Source: Methylobacterium aquaticum (GTDB lineage: Bacteria > Pseudomonadota > Alphaproteobacteria > Rhizobiales > Beijerinckiaceae). Taken from it: a stretch of DNA of 64,000 bases. The stretch covers positions 3,423,001-3,487,000 of the forward strand of contig NZ_CP043627.1 in NCBI RefSeq assembly GCF_016804325.1, written 5' to 3'. Of this stretch, positions 37,592 to 46,823 are shown piece after piece (positions within the stretch are counted from its first letter, which is position 1; each line of letters opens with the position of its first letter). The notes beneath the pieces were generated by a model that was given only the letters and a program-made list of their open reading frames with translations, was not told the origin of the DNA and searched no databases. A program made the position numbers and the translations under genes.

Positions 37592-38491
37592 TCACCCCCG
37601 CGTCGTCAGCAGCACGCCGGCCCCGATCGCCAGGATGGCGCCGACATGGAGAACGTCGGGCACCTCGCCGAGGACGGGAATCGCGAGAAGCGTCGCGATT
37701 ACCGGCACCAGCGCCGTGAAGGCCGGGGTGCGCCGGCCGATCAGGGCCAGGGAACGGTTGAAGGCGATGAGCGCCACCACGCTCACCAGCACGCCCTGGT
37801 AGACGGCCTGGATCGCCACCTCCGCCGGCGGCGCCTCCAGGAGATGCGACAGGCCCGAGGCGAGGTAGAGCGGGATATAGGTGACGAGCGAGCCGACGCA
37901 GATCAGCGCCGTCGCCTCCAGCGCCGTGAGGCGCGAGCGGCGCATCCGCACGGTGCCGGCGGCCCACAGGAAGGCGGCGGTGAGGAGAAGCCCGTAGCCG
38001 AACAGCTCGTCGGCATCGCGAAAGCCCCCCGCCAGGGTGAGCGCCCCGGCGGCGATCAGCCCGAGGCCGGCGAGCGCGAAGCGGCCCGGCCGGTCGCCGA
38101 GCAGCAGCACGCCGAGGAGGGCGGCAAAGAGCGGCATCGTGCCGGGTGTCAGGGCCGCCCCGTGGCCGGCGGGCGCGTAGCGGAGCGCGATCGAGATCAG
38201 CAGCGCGAAGGGCGCGCCCTGCGCCACGTACAGGAAGGCGCCATCGACGAACGCCCGCCGGTCGAGGCCGCGCAGCCGCAGGAGCAGCACCGGCAGCAGC
38301 AGCAGGCCGCCGATGCCGAAGCGGAGCGCCACGAGGTCGGCGGGCCCGAGCACGCCCCCCGCCCCGACCGTGCGGCGGGTGATCACGAACCAGCCGCCCC
38401 ACAGGCTGATGGCGAGAAGCGCGAAGCCGACGCCCGCGGCGAGGCGCCGGCCGGTGGGGGCCTCGGTCGCCCCCGACACCTCGGGCTTCAT
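37592..38491 (-). CDS. EamA/DMT family transporter
   Basis: Second EamA transporter in this neighbourhood, 299 residues with about ten hydrophobic helices. GVGFALLAISLWGGWFVITR starts repeat 1 and AIQAVYQGVLVSVVALIAFN lies in repeat 2. It is on the minus strand, converging with the VWA gene (10 bases apart). Its ATG overlaps the stop of the exporter gene by four bases (ATGA), so the two are coupled. It differs strongly in sequence from the plus-strand EamA at 35477. Substrate unknown. Confidence 0.92.
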   Translation of the reverse strand: MKPEVSGATEAPTGRRLAAGVGFALLAISLWGGWFVITRRTVGAGGVLGPADLVALRFGIGGLLLLPVLLLRLRGLDRRAFVDGAFLYVAQGAPFALLISIALRYAPAGHGAALTPGTMPLFAALLGVLLLGDRPGRFALAGLGLIAAGALTLAGGFRDADELFGYGLLLTAAFLWAAGTVRMRRSRLTALEATALICVGSLVTYIPLYLASGLSHLLEAPPAEVAIQAVYQGVLVSVVALIAFNRSLALIGRRTPAFTALVPVIATLLAIPVLGEVPDVLHVGAILAIGAGVLLTTRG

Positions 38492-40275
38492 GAGGCCTGT
38501 GCCTCGGATGCCGGCTCGCGGTCGTCGGCGAGCTGGAGCCGGTGCAGCCGCGCATAGGTGCCGCCCTTCGCGATCAGCGCCGCGTGGCTGCCGGTCTCGG
38601 CGATCCGGCCGCCCTCCATGGCGACGATCAGGTCGGCGTCGCGCACCGTCGAGAGCCGGTGGGCGATGACGAGCGTGGTGCGGCCCCGCATCAGCCGGGT
38701 GAGCGCCGCCTGGACCAGCTGCTCGGATTCGGCGTCGAGCGCCGAGGTCGCCTCGTCGAGGAGCAGGATCGGCGCGTCGCGCAGGAAAGCCCGGGCGAGC
38801 GCGATGCGCTGGCGCTCACCGCCCGACAGCCGGTTGCCGGCGGGTCCGACCCGGAAGTCGTAGCCTTCCGCCTTCGCCGTGATGAAGCCGTGGGCGGCCG
38901 CGGCCCTGGCCGCCGCCTCGATCTCGTCCCGGCTCGCGCCCTCGCGGCCGAAGGCGATGTTCCGGGCGATGGTATCGTCGAACAGGACCACCTCCTGCGA
39001 CACCACCGCGACGGCCCGGCGCAGCGAGTCCAGGGTCACGTCGCGCACGTCCTGCCCGTCGATCCGGACCCCGCCCTCGGTTACGTCGTAGAGCCGCGGC
39101 ACCAGGGAGAGCAGCGTCGACTTGCCCGAGCCCGAACGGCCGACGAGGGCCGTGGTACGGCCGGCCGGCACGACGAGGTCGATGCCCTCGAGCGCCGGGG
39201 CGTCGTCACGATAGCGGAAGCGCACGCCCTCGAACCGGACCTCGCCACCGGCGACCGCCAGGTCGGGCGCGCCGGGCTTCTCCCGAATCGTCGGCGCCTC
39301 GTCCATCAGCGCGAAGGTGCGCGACAGCGCGGCCAGCGCCTCCTGCAGGATGGCGTTGAGATTGCCGAGCGCGCGGGCCGGCTGGGCGGCGAGCAGCAGG
39401 GCGGCGACGTAGCCGGTGAAGTCGCCGACGCTCTTCTCGCCCGAGAGGATGCGGTGGCCGATGAAGGCGAGCACGCCCGCGACCGCGAGGCCGCCGCCCA
39501 CTTCCAGCAGCGGATCGAGCCGGCCGCGGGCATTGGCGGCCTTCATCTTGAGGCGGCGCACCTCGTCGAGGGCGTCGCGGGTGCGGCCCTTGAGATAGCC
39601 CTCCAGGCCGTAGGTCTTGGCGACGCGGATTCCGGCCAGGCTCTCGCTGATCAGGCTCGCGGTGATCCCGACCTGCTCCTGGGTCGAGGTCGAGACCCGG
39701 CGCAGCTTCTTGCCGATCCGGGCGATCGGCCCGGCGACGAACGGCACGACGATGCCGGCAATGATCGTCAGCCAGGGATCCATCCAGACCATCGCGCAGA
39801 CGAGCGCGATCAGCATCGCCACGTCGCGCAGGAGCACGGTGGAGATCCGCGTCAGCGCCTCCTTGATGAAGGCGAAGTCGGTGGTGAAGCGCTGGGTCAG
39901 GCTCGCCGGGCTCTCGCGGCCGAGTTGCGCCAGGTCCTGCTCGATCATGTGGCCGTAGAGCGCCGCCTGCATGTCGGCCTCGATCCGGGTGACGACCCGG
40001 TTGGTCAGCACCGTCTGGCCGAGCAGCGCGAAGCCGCGGACAGCCGTCACGGCGATCACCAGGACGGGGCCGTAGGCGAGCGCCCCGGCATCCTTGGCGT
40101 CGAAGGCGTCGAAGGCGGCCTTGATCAGCGTCGGGTAGAAGCCGGTGGCGACGCCGATCACCGCGATCAGCACCAGCACGACGGCGAGGGTGCCGGCATG
40201 CGGGCGCAGCCAGTCGCGCCACAGCCGGAGGAGCAGCGGCAGCATGTCGCCGGAAAGGAGGGGGCGCCGCGCCAT
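38488..40275 (-). CDS. MsbA-like ABC transporter ATP-binding protein/permease
   Basis: Half-size exporter of about 595 residues. The N-terminal membrane domain has six helices (LAVVLVLIAVIGVATGFYPT, VLVIAVTAVRGFALLGQTVL and others). The C-terminal ATPase has Walker A GRSGSGKST, signature RLSGGERQRIALARAF, Walker B ILLLDEATSALDAES and H-loop VIAHRLST. The sequence resembles MsbA-type lipid A or multidrug flippases. The ATG at 40275 begins MARRPLLSGDMLPLLLRLW; an upstream ATG at 40317 adds an unlikely stretch. It is translationally coupled to the downstream EamA gene. Confidence 0.94.
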   Translation of the reverse strand: MARRPLLSGDMLPLLLRLWRDWLRPHAGTLAVVLVLIAVIGVATGFYPTLIKAAFDAFDAKDAGALAYGPVLVIAVTAVRGFALLGQTVLTNRVVTRIEADMQAALYGHMIEQDLAQLGRESPASLTQRFTTDFAFIKEALTRISTVLLRDVAMLIALVCAMVWMDPWLTIIAGIVVPFVAGPIARIGKKLRRVSTSTQEQVGITASLISESLAGIRVAKTYGLEGYLKGRTRDALDEVRRLKMKAANARGRLDPLLEVGGGLAVAGVLAFIGHRILSGEKSVGDFTGYVAALLLAAQPARALGNLNAILQEALAALSRTFALMDEAPTIREKPGAPDLAVAGGEVRFEGVRFRYRDDAPALEGIDLVVPAGRTTALVGRSGSGKSTLLSLVPRLYDVTEGGVRIDGQDVRDVTLDSLRRAVAVVSQEVVLFDDTIARNIAFGREGASRDEIEAAARAAAAHGFITAKAEGYDFRVGPAGNRLSGGERQRIALARAFLRDAPILLLDEATSALDAESEQLVQAALTRLMRGRTTLVIAHRLSTVRDADLIVAMEGGRIAETGSHAALIAKGGTYARLHRLQLADDREPASEAQAS

Positions 40276-40372
40276 GATGCTCGCTTCGTCCGTGGGGTGG
40301 GACGGTGGCGCTAGCACGGGGGTCGGGGGGCGGCAATTCGGGGCGGCGCGCGGCTGGGCTGCGGCGGCGGGC

Positions 40373-40555
40373 CTATTGCATCATCGCCAGCGCCGCGTGG
40401 ATCACGGTCGCGCCGCCGATCGGCGCGAGGAACCACAGCAGCACGTTGACGACGATGAGCCAGATCAGCATCCGCTCCTGGCGCCCGGTGAGCCGGGGCT
40501 GGGGCGGGCGCGGCGGCGGCTCCCAGGACGGCCGCCATCCTCCCTCGACGAACAT
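40373..40555 (-). CDS. 60-residue single-pass membrane protein
   Basis: Unrecognised small protein. A proline/arginine-rich cytoplasmic-looking N-terminus (MFVEGGWRPSWEPPPRPPQP, then RLTGRQERM) is followed by a hydrophobic helix LIWLIVVNVLLWFLAPIGGA and a short tail (TVIHAALAMMQ). It is about 100 bases upstream of the exporter gene on the same strand. Clean topology and high third-position G/C support a real gene; expression is unproven. Confidence 0.6.
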   Translation of the reverse strand: MFVEGGWRPSWEPPPRPPQPRLTGRQERMLIWLIVVNVLLWFLAPIGGATVIHAALAMMQ

Positions 40556-40687
40556 CGGCGCCTCCGCGCTGGCCTGCACCCATTTTGAGCTAGGGGCGCT
40601 GGCCGGGGCAGACAGTGCGGCGTGTTGTGCCGGCCCAAGGCACACGACATCGGGGACACGACATAGGTTTCTGGCTACGTCGCCAGT

Positions 40688-40838
40688 CCCACCCGCGACC
40701 TCATCCTGAGGTGTCAGCCGATTGAAAATCGGCTGACCTCGAAGGAGGGCTCCAGGGATCAAAGAGACTTCTGGAGCCCTCCTTCGAGGTCAGTCCATCG
40801 GTGATGGACTGACACCTCAGGGTGAGGTCGCGGGTGGG
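40688..40838. repeat. 151-base nested palindromic element (MITE/REP-like)
   Basis: The outer 30-base ends (40688-40717 and 40809-40838) are inverted repeats with one mismatch (CCCACCCGCGACCTCATCCT against AGGGTGAGGTCGCGGGTGGG). Inside, a perfect 23-base inverted pair CTGACCTCGAAGGAGGGCTC… lies around 40733-40755 and 40771-40793. Small hairpins GCCGATTGAAAATCGGC and CCATCGGTGATGG sit between the two. The whole element folds as a cruciform. It contains no ORF and lies in the gap before smpB. Confidence 0.88.
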
Positions 40839-40908
40839 AAATGCCTGGTGATCGCGAGCGTTGCACCAGCCGTCTACCGTGTGCCAAGCAAGCCGAAATG
40901 CCGCGTGA

Positions 40909-41382
40909 TCACCCCTTGTCGCGCAAGAGCCGCGCCTTGTCGCGCTGCCAGTCGCGCTCCTTGGCCGTCTCGCGCTTGTCGTGGAGCTTCTTGCCGCGCC
41001 CGAGCCCCAGCTCGACCTTCGCCCGGCCGCGCTCGTTGAAGTAGATCTTCAGCGGCACCACCGTGTAGCCCTCGCGCTGGGTCGCGCCGATGAACTTGTC
41101 GATCTGGCGCCGGTGCAGCAGCAGGCGGCGGGGCCGCTTGGTGTCGTGGTTGAAGCGGTTCGCCTCGAGGTATTCGGGGATGTAGGCGTTGAACAGCAGG
41201 AGGTCGTTGCCGGACGGGCCGGCGAAGGCCTCGCCGATCGTCGCCTTGCCGCCGCGCAGGGACTTCACCTCGGTGCCCGTGAGCGCGATGCCCGCCTCCA
41301 CCGTGTCGGTGATCTCGTAGTTGAAGCGGGCCTTCCGGTTGTCGGCGACGACGCGGTTCTTCGGCTCGGGTTTCTTGGCCAT
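40909..41382 (-). CDS. smpB: SsrA-binding protein
   Basis: Partner of tmRNA in rescue of stalled ribosomes, 157 residues with an OB-fold and basic tail. Family segments are [60 protein letters not shown] and [20 protein letters not shown], with the tail [20 protein letters not shown] that folds in the mRNA channel. The tmRNA gene is not in this window. It lies downstream of dapA on the minus strand. Confidence 0.97.
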   Translation of the reverse strand: MAKKPEPKNRVVADNRKARFNYEITDTVEAGIALTGTEVKSLRGGKATIGEAFAGPSGNDLLLFNAYIPEYLEANRFNHDTKRPRRLLLHRRQIDKFIGATQREGYTVVPLKIYFNERGRAKVELGLGRGKKLHDKRETAKERDWQRDKARLLRDKG

Positions 41383-41476
41383 CGGGCGGCGGAAGTCCTG
41401 GCAGAGATCTTGGCAGAGATCCTGGGAAGGCGGGCGGCGGGAGCCCCGGGGGTTCCCGCCGTATATAGGGTGCAGC

Positions 41477-42379
41477 TCAGCCGTTGGTGAGGCCGGCGTG
41501 GCGCATCGCCCCGTCGACGAGGGCGCGGGTCGCCTCGCCCACCGGCACCATCGGCAGGCGCACCTCCTCGCTCATCAGGCCGAGACGGGCCAGCGCGTAC
41601 TTCGTCGGCGACGGGTTGGTCTCGGCGAAGAGATGGGTGTGGAGCGGCATCAGCCGGTCCTGGAGCGTGAGCGCCTTGCGGAAGTCGCCGGCGAGGCAGG
41701 CTTCCTGGAAGTCGGCGCAGAGGCGCGGCGCGACGTTCGAGGCCACCGAGATGGTGCCGTGGCCGCCATGCGCCATGAATCCCAGGGCGGTCGCATCTTC
41801 GCCAGAAAGTTGGACGAAGTCTTCGCCCATGGCCTGGCGCTGGAGGCTGACCCGGGCCACGTTGGCGGTGGCGTCCTTCACCCCGGCGATGTTCGGCAGC
41901 TCGAAGAGCCGCGCCATGGTGTCGACGCTCATGTCGATCACCGAGCGGCCGGGGATGTTGTAGATCAGGATGGGAATGCCGACCGCATCGTTCACCGCCT
42001 TGAAGTGCTGGTACAGCCCTTCCTGCGTCGGCTTGTTGTAGTAGGGCGTGACGATGAGCAGCGCGTCCGCGCCGGCCTTCTCCGCATGACGGGACCGCTC
42101 GATCGCCTCCGCGGTGGAGTTGGAGCCGGCCCCGGCCACCACCGGCACCTTGCCGCCGGCCTCGTCGATGCAGGCCTCGACCACCCGGTCGTGCTCGGAG
42201 TGGCTCAGGGTCGGGCTCTCGCCGGTCGTGCCGGTCGGCACCAGGCCGTGGGTGCCGTTCTCGATCTGCCAGGCGACGAAGGCCCGGAAGGCGTGCTCGT
42301 CGAAGGCGCCGTCGCGGAACGGCGTCACCAGGGCGGTGAGCGAGCCCCTCAGGCGCTGCGAAGTCTGCGTCGACGTCAT
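41477..42379 (-). CDS. dapA: 4-hydroxy-tetrahydrodipicolinate synthase
   Basis: Lysine and diaminopimelate pathway enzyme, a TIM barrel that condenses pyruvate with aspartate semialdehyde; 300 residues. The Schiff-base lysine K168 ([12 protein letters not shown]), Y140 in [10 protein letters not shown] and T51-T52 in [11 protein letters not shown] form the active site. The start [20 protein letters not shown] is at ATG 42379. Lysine-feedback residues cannot be judged here. It precedes smpB by about 95 bases, a pairing common in alphaproteobacteria. Confidence 0.97.
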   Translation of the reverse strand: MTSTQTSQRLRGSLTALVTPFRDGAFDEHAFRAFVAWQIENGTHGLVPTGTTGESPTLSHSEHDRVVEACIDEAGGKVPVVAGAGSNSTAEAIERSRHAEKAGADALLIVTPYYNKPTQEGLYQHFKAVNDAVGIPILIYNIPGRSVIDMSVDTMARLFELPNIAGVKDATANVARVSLQRQAMGEDFVQLSGEDATALGFMAHGGHGTISVASNVAPRLCADFQEACLAGDFRKALTLQDRLMPLHTHLFAETNPSPTKYALARLGLMSEEVRLPMVPVGEATRALVDGAMRHAGLTNG

Positions 42380-42518
42380 GCTGGCGTTCCTCGCCCGGGC
42401 GGGCGCGGCGGCCCCCGGGATCTGTCTGGTTGGGAGGCCGGCCCGCATGCGGATCACCAGGGGGACCGCGATGGGGCGACCAACTCGGCCGTCCGGCCTT
42501 CGACACATACGGCGTCGA

Positions 42519-42577
42519 GGGCCCGCGCGCAAACGCTCCCGCATGGGCCCTCGGGGGCCCGCGCGCGAACGCTCGCG
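42519..42577. repeat. short GC-rich direct repeat upstream of slt
   Basis: GGGCCCGCGCGCAAACGCTC at 42519 recurs as GGGCCCGCGCGCGAACGCTC at 42555, with GGGCCCTCGGGGGCCC between as a small palindrome. It lies in the 306-base gap between the divergent dapA and slt genes, which otherwise holds only promoter-sized sequence. Confidence 0.5.
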
Positions 42578-42685
42578 TTCCCGCGGGCGTTCCGGCGCCA
42601 TCGCGGCCCAGGGTTAATCGCTTCTTAACGCGACGCTTTCACCATGGGCGTCCGGTCATTCGAGCTCTTCAGGGGAACGGGAACC

Positions 42686-45004
42686 ATGCTGCTCTCGCCT
42701 CGACGGCGCCGCCTCGCGGTCCTCGCCCTCACGGTGTCCGGCGCCGCGCTGACCTCGCTGACGGCGCTCGGCGGCTCGACCGTCGCTCCCCCGCCGCCCG
42801 CCGAGGCGGCGATGCCCTCCCGCGTGGTCGAGCGGGGCGGCGAGGACGGCTTCTCCCCGGCCGAGGGCTTCGTCCCGTCCACAGCTTTCACGCCGGCCGA
42901 TTCCGCCCCGGCGGACGGCCTGCGCCGGAATGCCGGCGAGGCCGGGAGCCGGCTGCCGGTGGCGGCCGCCGCCTTCGCCGCCGCCGACCCCGAGGTGCCG
43001 ATCCCCTTCCCCGCCCCGGACGCGGCGATCAACCCGTCCGCCCCGGTGCCGAGCGTGCCCGATCCGGGCCGGCCGGTGCTGGGCACCGAGGTCGACGGCC
43101 CGGCGCTGCGCGGCGCGGTCGAGGCCTATCGGCGCGGCCAGGTGAGCGAGGGGGACCGCATCCGCGACGGGATCAAGGACCCGGCCGCCCGCGCCCTGCT
43201 CGACTGGGCGGCGATCCGCGCCGGGGCCGGCATCGGCTTCGAGCGCACGGTGGCGTTCATCCGCGACAACCCGGACTGGCCGGTGGGCGCCATGGTGCGC
43301 CGCCGCGCCGAGGAGGCGCTGCTCTCCCAGCGCAAGTCCCCCTCGGTGGTCCGCGCCTATTTCGCTTCCCGCCGGCCGCAGAGCGCGCCGGGCAAGTTCG
43401 CCCTGGCGCTGGCCTTCAAGGCCGACGGCTTGCCGGAGGACGCGGCCACCCTCGCCCGCGACTTGTGGCGCGAGGACACGTTCGGCCGCACCCTGGAGCT
43501 GAAGGTCCTCGACGCCTTCCCGGGCACGATCGGCGAGGTCGACCATCGCTACCGCATGGAGCGGGCGCTGATGAAGGAGGACTGGGACACCGCCGGCCGC
43601 GCCGCCGCTTACGCCGGCAAGGCTTACGGCACCCTGGTGCGGGCCCGCCGCGCCGTCGAGGCCAAGGCGTCGAATGCGGGGGCGGCCCTCGACGCCGTGC
43701 CGCCGAGCCTGCGCCAGGATTCCTCCTACCTGTTCTCCCGCGCCCAGTACCTGCGCCGCCTCGACAAGCCGGCGGAGGCCGCCGCCGTGATGGCCCAGGC
43801 GCCGCGCAACCCCGAGGTTCTGGCCGATCCCGACGAATGGTGGATCGAGCGCCGCATCGTCGCCCGCAAGCTGCTGGATGCCGGCGACGCCAAGACGGCC
43901 TACGCGGTCGCCGCCGGCCACAGCGCCCGCACGGTCGAGAAGCGCATCGAGGCGGAGTTCCATGCCGGCTGGATCGCCTTGCGCTTCCTCCACGAAGCGA
44001 ACGTCGCGGGCACGCATTTCGCCACCGCCGCGGCGATCGCCGAGACGCCGATCTCGGTGGCGCGCGCCGCCTACTGGCAGGGCCGCGCCGCGGAGGCCGC
44101 GGGCCAGACGATCGAGGCGCGGGCCTTCTACGAGCGCGCGGGCGCGCAGCCGATCGCCTATTACGGCCAGCTCGCCCGGGCGAAGCTCGGCCAGGGCTCG
44201 CTGTCCTTGCGCCCGTGCAGCACCCTCGACGAGGCCGCCCGCACCGCCTTCGAGAACCGCAACGCCGTGCGGGCCCTGCGCCTGCTGGCGGCGGCCGGCA
44301 TCAAGGAACTGATGCTGCCGCTCTACATGGATTTCGCCCAGCGCCTGACCGACCCGGCCGAGCTGAACGCGCTCGGCGACGTCGCGATGTCGTTGAACGA
44401 TCCCCGGGCGCTCGTGGCGATCGGCAAGACCGCGGTGCAGCGCGGCCTGCCCCTCGACCGGCACGCCTACCCGACCAACGGCATCCCGACCTACGAGGCC
44501 TCGTCGGCCGTGCCGCAGGTCGAGCGCGCGATGGTCTTCGCCATCGCCCGCCAGGAGAGCCAGTTCGACCCGCGGGCGCAATCGAGCGTCGGGGCGCGGG
44601 GCCTGATGCAGATGATGCCGGCGACCGCGCAGCGCACCGCCCGCCGGGTCAGCGCCGCCTTCGACACCGACCGGCTGACCAGCGATCCCGCCTACAACGC
44701 CCGCCTCGGCCAGGCCCATCTCGGCGAGCTGATGGAGGATTGGCGCGGCTCCTACATCCTCGCCTTCGCGGCCTACAATGCCGGCGGCGGCAACGTGAAG
44801 AAGTGGATCGACGCCTACGGCGATCCCCGTAACCCGAACGTCGACCCGGTCGACTGGGTCGAGCGCATCCCCTTCACCGAGACCCGCAACTACGTCCAGC
44901 GGGTGACCGAGAACTTGCAGGTGTATCGGAATCGGCTGGCGGAGGCCGGGGATGGGCGGAGTGCGCTGCTGATCGACGACGACCTGCGGCGCGGGGCGCG
45001 GTGA
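42686..45004 (+). CDS. slt: soluble lytic murein transglycosylase
   Basis: Periplasmic peptidoglycan lyase, about 772 residues. The signal region is MLLSPRRRRLAVLALTVSGA with a long linker; a long helical superhelix (Slt U/L domains) follows, and the SLT domain is at the C-terminus. The catalytic glutamate is about residue 624 in FAIARQESQFDPRAQSSVGA, followed by RGLMQMMPATAQRTARRVSA and ILAFAAYNAGGGNVKKWID. ATG 42686 has an AGGGGAACGGGAA box upstream; ATG 42644 is an alternative. A hydrophobic, secreted enzyme fits the size (E. coli Slt70 is about 645). No operon partner is obvious. Confidence 0.95.
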   Translation: MLLSPRRRRLAVLALTVSGAALTSLTALGGSTVAPPPPAEAAMPSRVVERGGEDGFSPAEGFVPSTAFTPADSAPADGLRRNAGEAGSRLPVAAAAFAAADPEVPIPFPAPDAAINPSAPVPSVPDPGRPVLGTEVDGPALRGAVEAYRRGQVSEGDRIRDGIKDPAARALLDWAAIRAGAGIGFERTVAFIRDNPDWPVGAMVRRRAEEALLSQRKSPSVVRAYFASRRPQSAPGKFALALAFKADGLPEDAATLARDLWREDTFGRTLELKVLDAFPGTIGEVDHRYRMERALMKEDWDTAGRAAAYAGKAYGTLVRARRAVEAKASNAGAALDAVPPSLRQDSSYLFSRAQYLRRLDKPAEAAAVMAQAPRNPEVLADPDEWWIERRIVARKLLDAGDAKTAYAVAAGHSARTVEKRIEAEFHAGWIALRFLHEANVAGTHFATAAAIAETPISVARAAYWQGRAAEAAGQTIEARAFYERAGAQPIAYYGQLARAKLGQGSLSLRPCSTLDEAARTAFENRNAVRALRLLAAAGIKELMLPLYMDFAQRLTDPAELNALGDVAMSLNDPRALVAIGKTAVQRGLPLDRHAYPTNGIPTYEASSAVPQVERAMVFAIARQESQFDPRAQSSVGARGLMQMMPATAQRTARRVSAAFDTDRLTSDPAYNARLGQAHLGELMEDWRGSYILAFAAYNAGGGNVKKWIDAYGDPRNPNVDPVDWVERIPFTETRNYVQRVTENLQVYRNRLAEAGDGRSALLIDDDLRRGAR

Positions 45005-45140
45005 GGGAGAAGCGATGCTGCCGGCCGCTGTCGATCCGATCGAGGGCGGCGATGGCTACGGTGGTTCTCACGGCGATCGCCGGGCATGCCCCCGCGACCG
45101 CCGCGCTATCTGGATCGCACGACGGTGATGCCGATCTTGA

Positions 45141-45725
45141 TTACGGGTTGATGGCCTTCATGTAGCTCAGGACATCTGTCGCATTCCTGTCTGGCGGAAA
45201 TATCGGATAGAAAACTTTCTCAATCTTATTGCCATGCAAGATCAGCGTAATCCTTTTATATAAAACACGACCATCTACGATCAGCGTCGGAAGTCCCAAA
45301 GTTTTTTCCAGCGTCAAGCCGTCGTCCGATAGCAGTTGAAACGGCAGGTGCATCCGCTCCGCCGCTTCTTTCTGGTACTCGGTGCTCTGCGTCGAAACAC
45401 CGAAAACGCCCGCGACGCCGTGCTGTCTCAGATCGCCATAATGATCGCGGAACGAGCATGATTGCGGCGTACATCCGCGGGTGCCGGGAATGTCGTCCCA
45501 ACCATTGGGCAGGTTCATGTCGGGCCGTCCCGTGAGCGGATAGACATAGAGCACGCTCCAGCCGGTGAGGCTGCCAATGTCCACCGGATTTCCGTCGGTG
45601 GACATCAGCTGCGTCGATGGCACGGTAGACCCCGCAAGATGATCGCTCCCGCCATCATCGGTGGGCTGTGGCAGCAGAGACCAGTCCACCTGCTGGAAAT
45701 TCAGTTTTTCCATTTTTCTTTTCAT
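45141..45725 (-). CDS. peroxiredoxin, BCP/PrxQ type
   Basis: Thiol peroxidase of the redoxin fold, 194 residues. C85 and C90 in PGTRGCTPQSCSFRDHYGDL give the C-x4-C pair of the BCP/PrxQ group, peroxidatic then resolving. VLYVYPLTGRP replaces the usual VLYFYP strand. The gene is distinctly less GC-rich than its neighbours and lies beside an AT-rich gap, which suggests recent acquisition. The ATG at 45725 has GGGGG directly next to it; the ATG at 45713 is better spaced and may be the real start. It is on the minus strand, 137 bases beyond the convergent slt. Confidence 0.88.
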   Translation of the reverse strand: MKRKMEKLNFQQVDWSLLPQPTDDGGSDHLAGSTVPSTQLMSTDGNPVDIGSLTGWSVLYVYPLTGRPDMNLPNGWDDIPGTRGCTPQSCSFRDHYGDLRQHGVAGVFGVSTQSTEYQKEAAERMHLPFQLLSDDGLTLEKTLGLPTLIVDGRVLYKRITLILHGNKIEKVFYPIFPPDRNATDVLSYMKAINP

Positions 45726-46085
45726 CCCCCATCAAAAAAGGTTAGTTTATTGTTAATACGCGCGATTCATAGCAGAAATCATCATTGATTTAAAGAAAAT
45801 ATCCGCGATATTTTATTTTGAAAAAGCATGATGATTGTTATATACAATTGAAAAATGTCCGTGTTTTTATATAAATTTACACAAGCAAGGTGCAAATGCC
45901 AGCAAATTAAATTTTCATCACGCCAAATTTTTTTGATCGATGACATGAAAAATGTTGTCGCGTCGGTATCGCGCCACAGAGAGTCAATCCATTTTGATCT
46001 CGGCGCAGATTACAAGAGATAAAACGCCCGTTTTCTGCCGCATCGACAATGGAAGACGGCGATTGGTATCTTCACCAGGGACACT
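45726..46085. other. AT-rich gap between peroxiredoxin and Crp/Fnr genes
   Basis: This 360-base stretch is strikingly AT-rich (for example ATTTTATTTTGAAAAAGCAT near 45815) against a background near 70% G+C. It should hold the promoter of the peroxiredoxin gene. TTGATCGATGACA (about 45933) is half of an FNR-like palindrome only. I see no ORF of note, no repeat border and no insertion-sequence remnant. Confidence 0.6.
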
Positions 46086-46823
46086 TCAAGTCGCCGCGTC
46101 GAACTGCTCTCCCTCGAAGTCGAGGTGCAGATAATCCGGCGAAAACCGTGCGATCCGCGTCAAGGCATCGACATCCGGAATCGCCAGGGTCTTGCCCCGC
46201 CAGTCGATCAGGCCGGACAGGCGCAATTCGCGCAAGGTGCGGTTGACGTGCACGGCCGAGAGACCCAGCGCATCGGCGAGCTCGACCTGGGTGATCGGCA
46301 ATTCGCAGCGCCCCTCCTTCGCCCGGCCGACGGCCGCCTGGCGAAAGTACACCTCGCAGAGCAGGTGGGCGACGCGCTCCAGCGCCGTGCGCCGGCCGAT
46401 ATTGACCAGCCATTCGCGGTGGATCGCCGCCGTCACCAGCACCTCCCACCACAGGGCCCGGGTCAGGCGCGGATCGGCGTTCAGCATCGTCTGGAGCAGG
46501 TCGCGGGAGATCTTGGCGACCGCCACCGGGGTGAGTGTGCCGAGCGCGTGGTCCATCCGGCGCAGGAGGAAGATGTTGAGGTCGCACAGGTCGCCCGGCA
46601 GCAGGAACGACATGATCTGGCGGCCGCCATCGGCGAGCTGCTTGTAGCGGCAGACCCAGCCGCCGAGGATCAGGTTGACGTCGGTCGGCTCCTCGCCCTC
46701 GGCGATGATGTCCTGGTGCGTGTCGTAGTTGACGATCCGGGCGGTGGCCGCCTGCTGCAAGAGGCTCTTGTCCGCGTCGCTCAGGCGGGTGAACCGTTCG
46801 AGCTTGCGGATCAGCGGATTCAT
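46086..46823 (-). CDS. Crp/Fnr family transcriptional regulator
   Basis: Transcription factor of 245 residues. The N-terminal cyclic-nucleotide-type beta barrel reads IIAEGEEPTDVNLILGGWVC, RQIMSFLLPGDLCDLNIFLL and so on. A long dimerisation helix follows, then the helix-turn-helix ITQVELADALGLSAVHVNRT, LRELRLSGLI. The cysteine spacing for an FNR iron-sulfur cluster is absent, so the signal is not obviously oxygen. It lies next to the peroxiredoxin gene, which it may regulate. GAAAGGGGGCACG sits before the ATG at 46823. Confidence 0.93.
   Translation of the reverse strand: MNPLIRKLERFTRLSDADKSLLQQAATARIVNYDTHQDIIAEGEEPTDVNLILGGWVCRYKQLADGGRQIMSFLLPGDLCDLNIFLLRRMDHALGTLTPVAVAKISRDLLQTMLNADPRLTRALWWEVLVTAAIHREWLVNIGRRTALERVAHLLCEVYFRQAAVGRAKEGRCELPITQVELADALGLSAVHVNRTLRELRLSGLIDWRGKTLAIPDVDALTRIARFSPDYLHLDFEGEQFDAAT

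Noticed and set aside
45933..45946. FNR-like site in the AT-rich gap
   Set aside because: Only one half of the palindrome is present, and AT-rich sequence gives such matches often.
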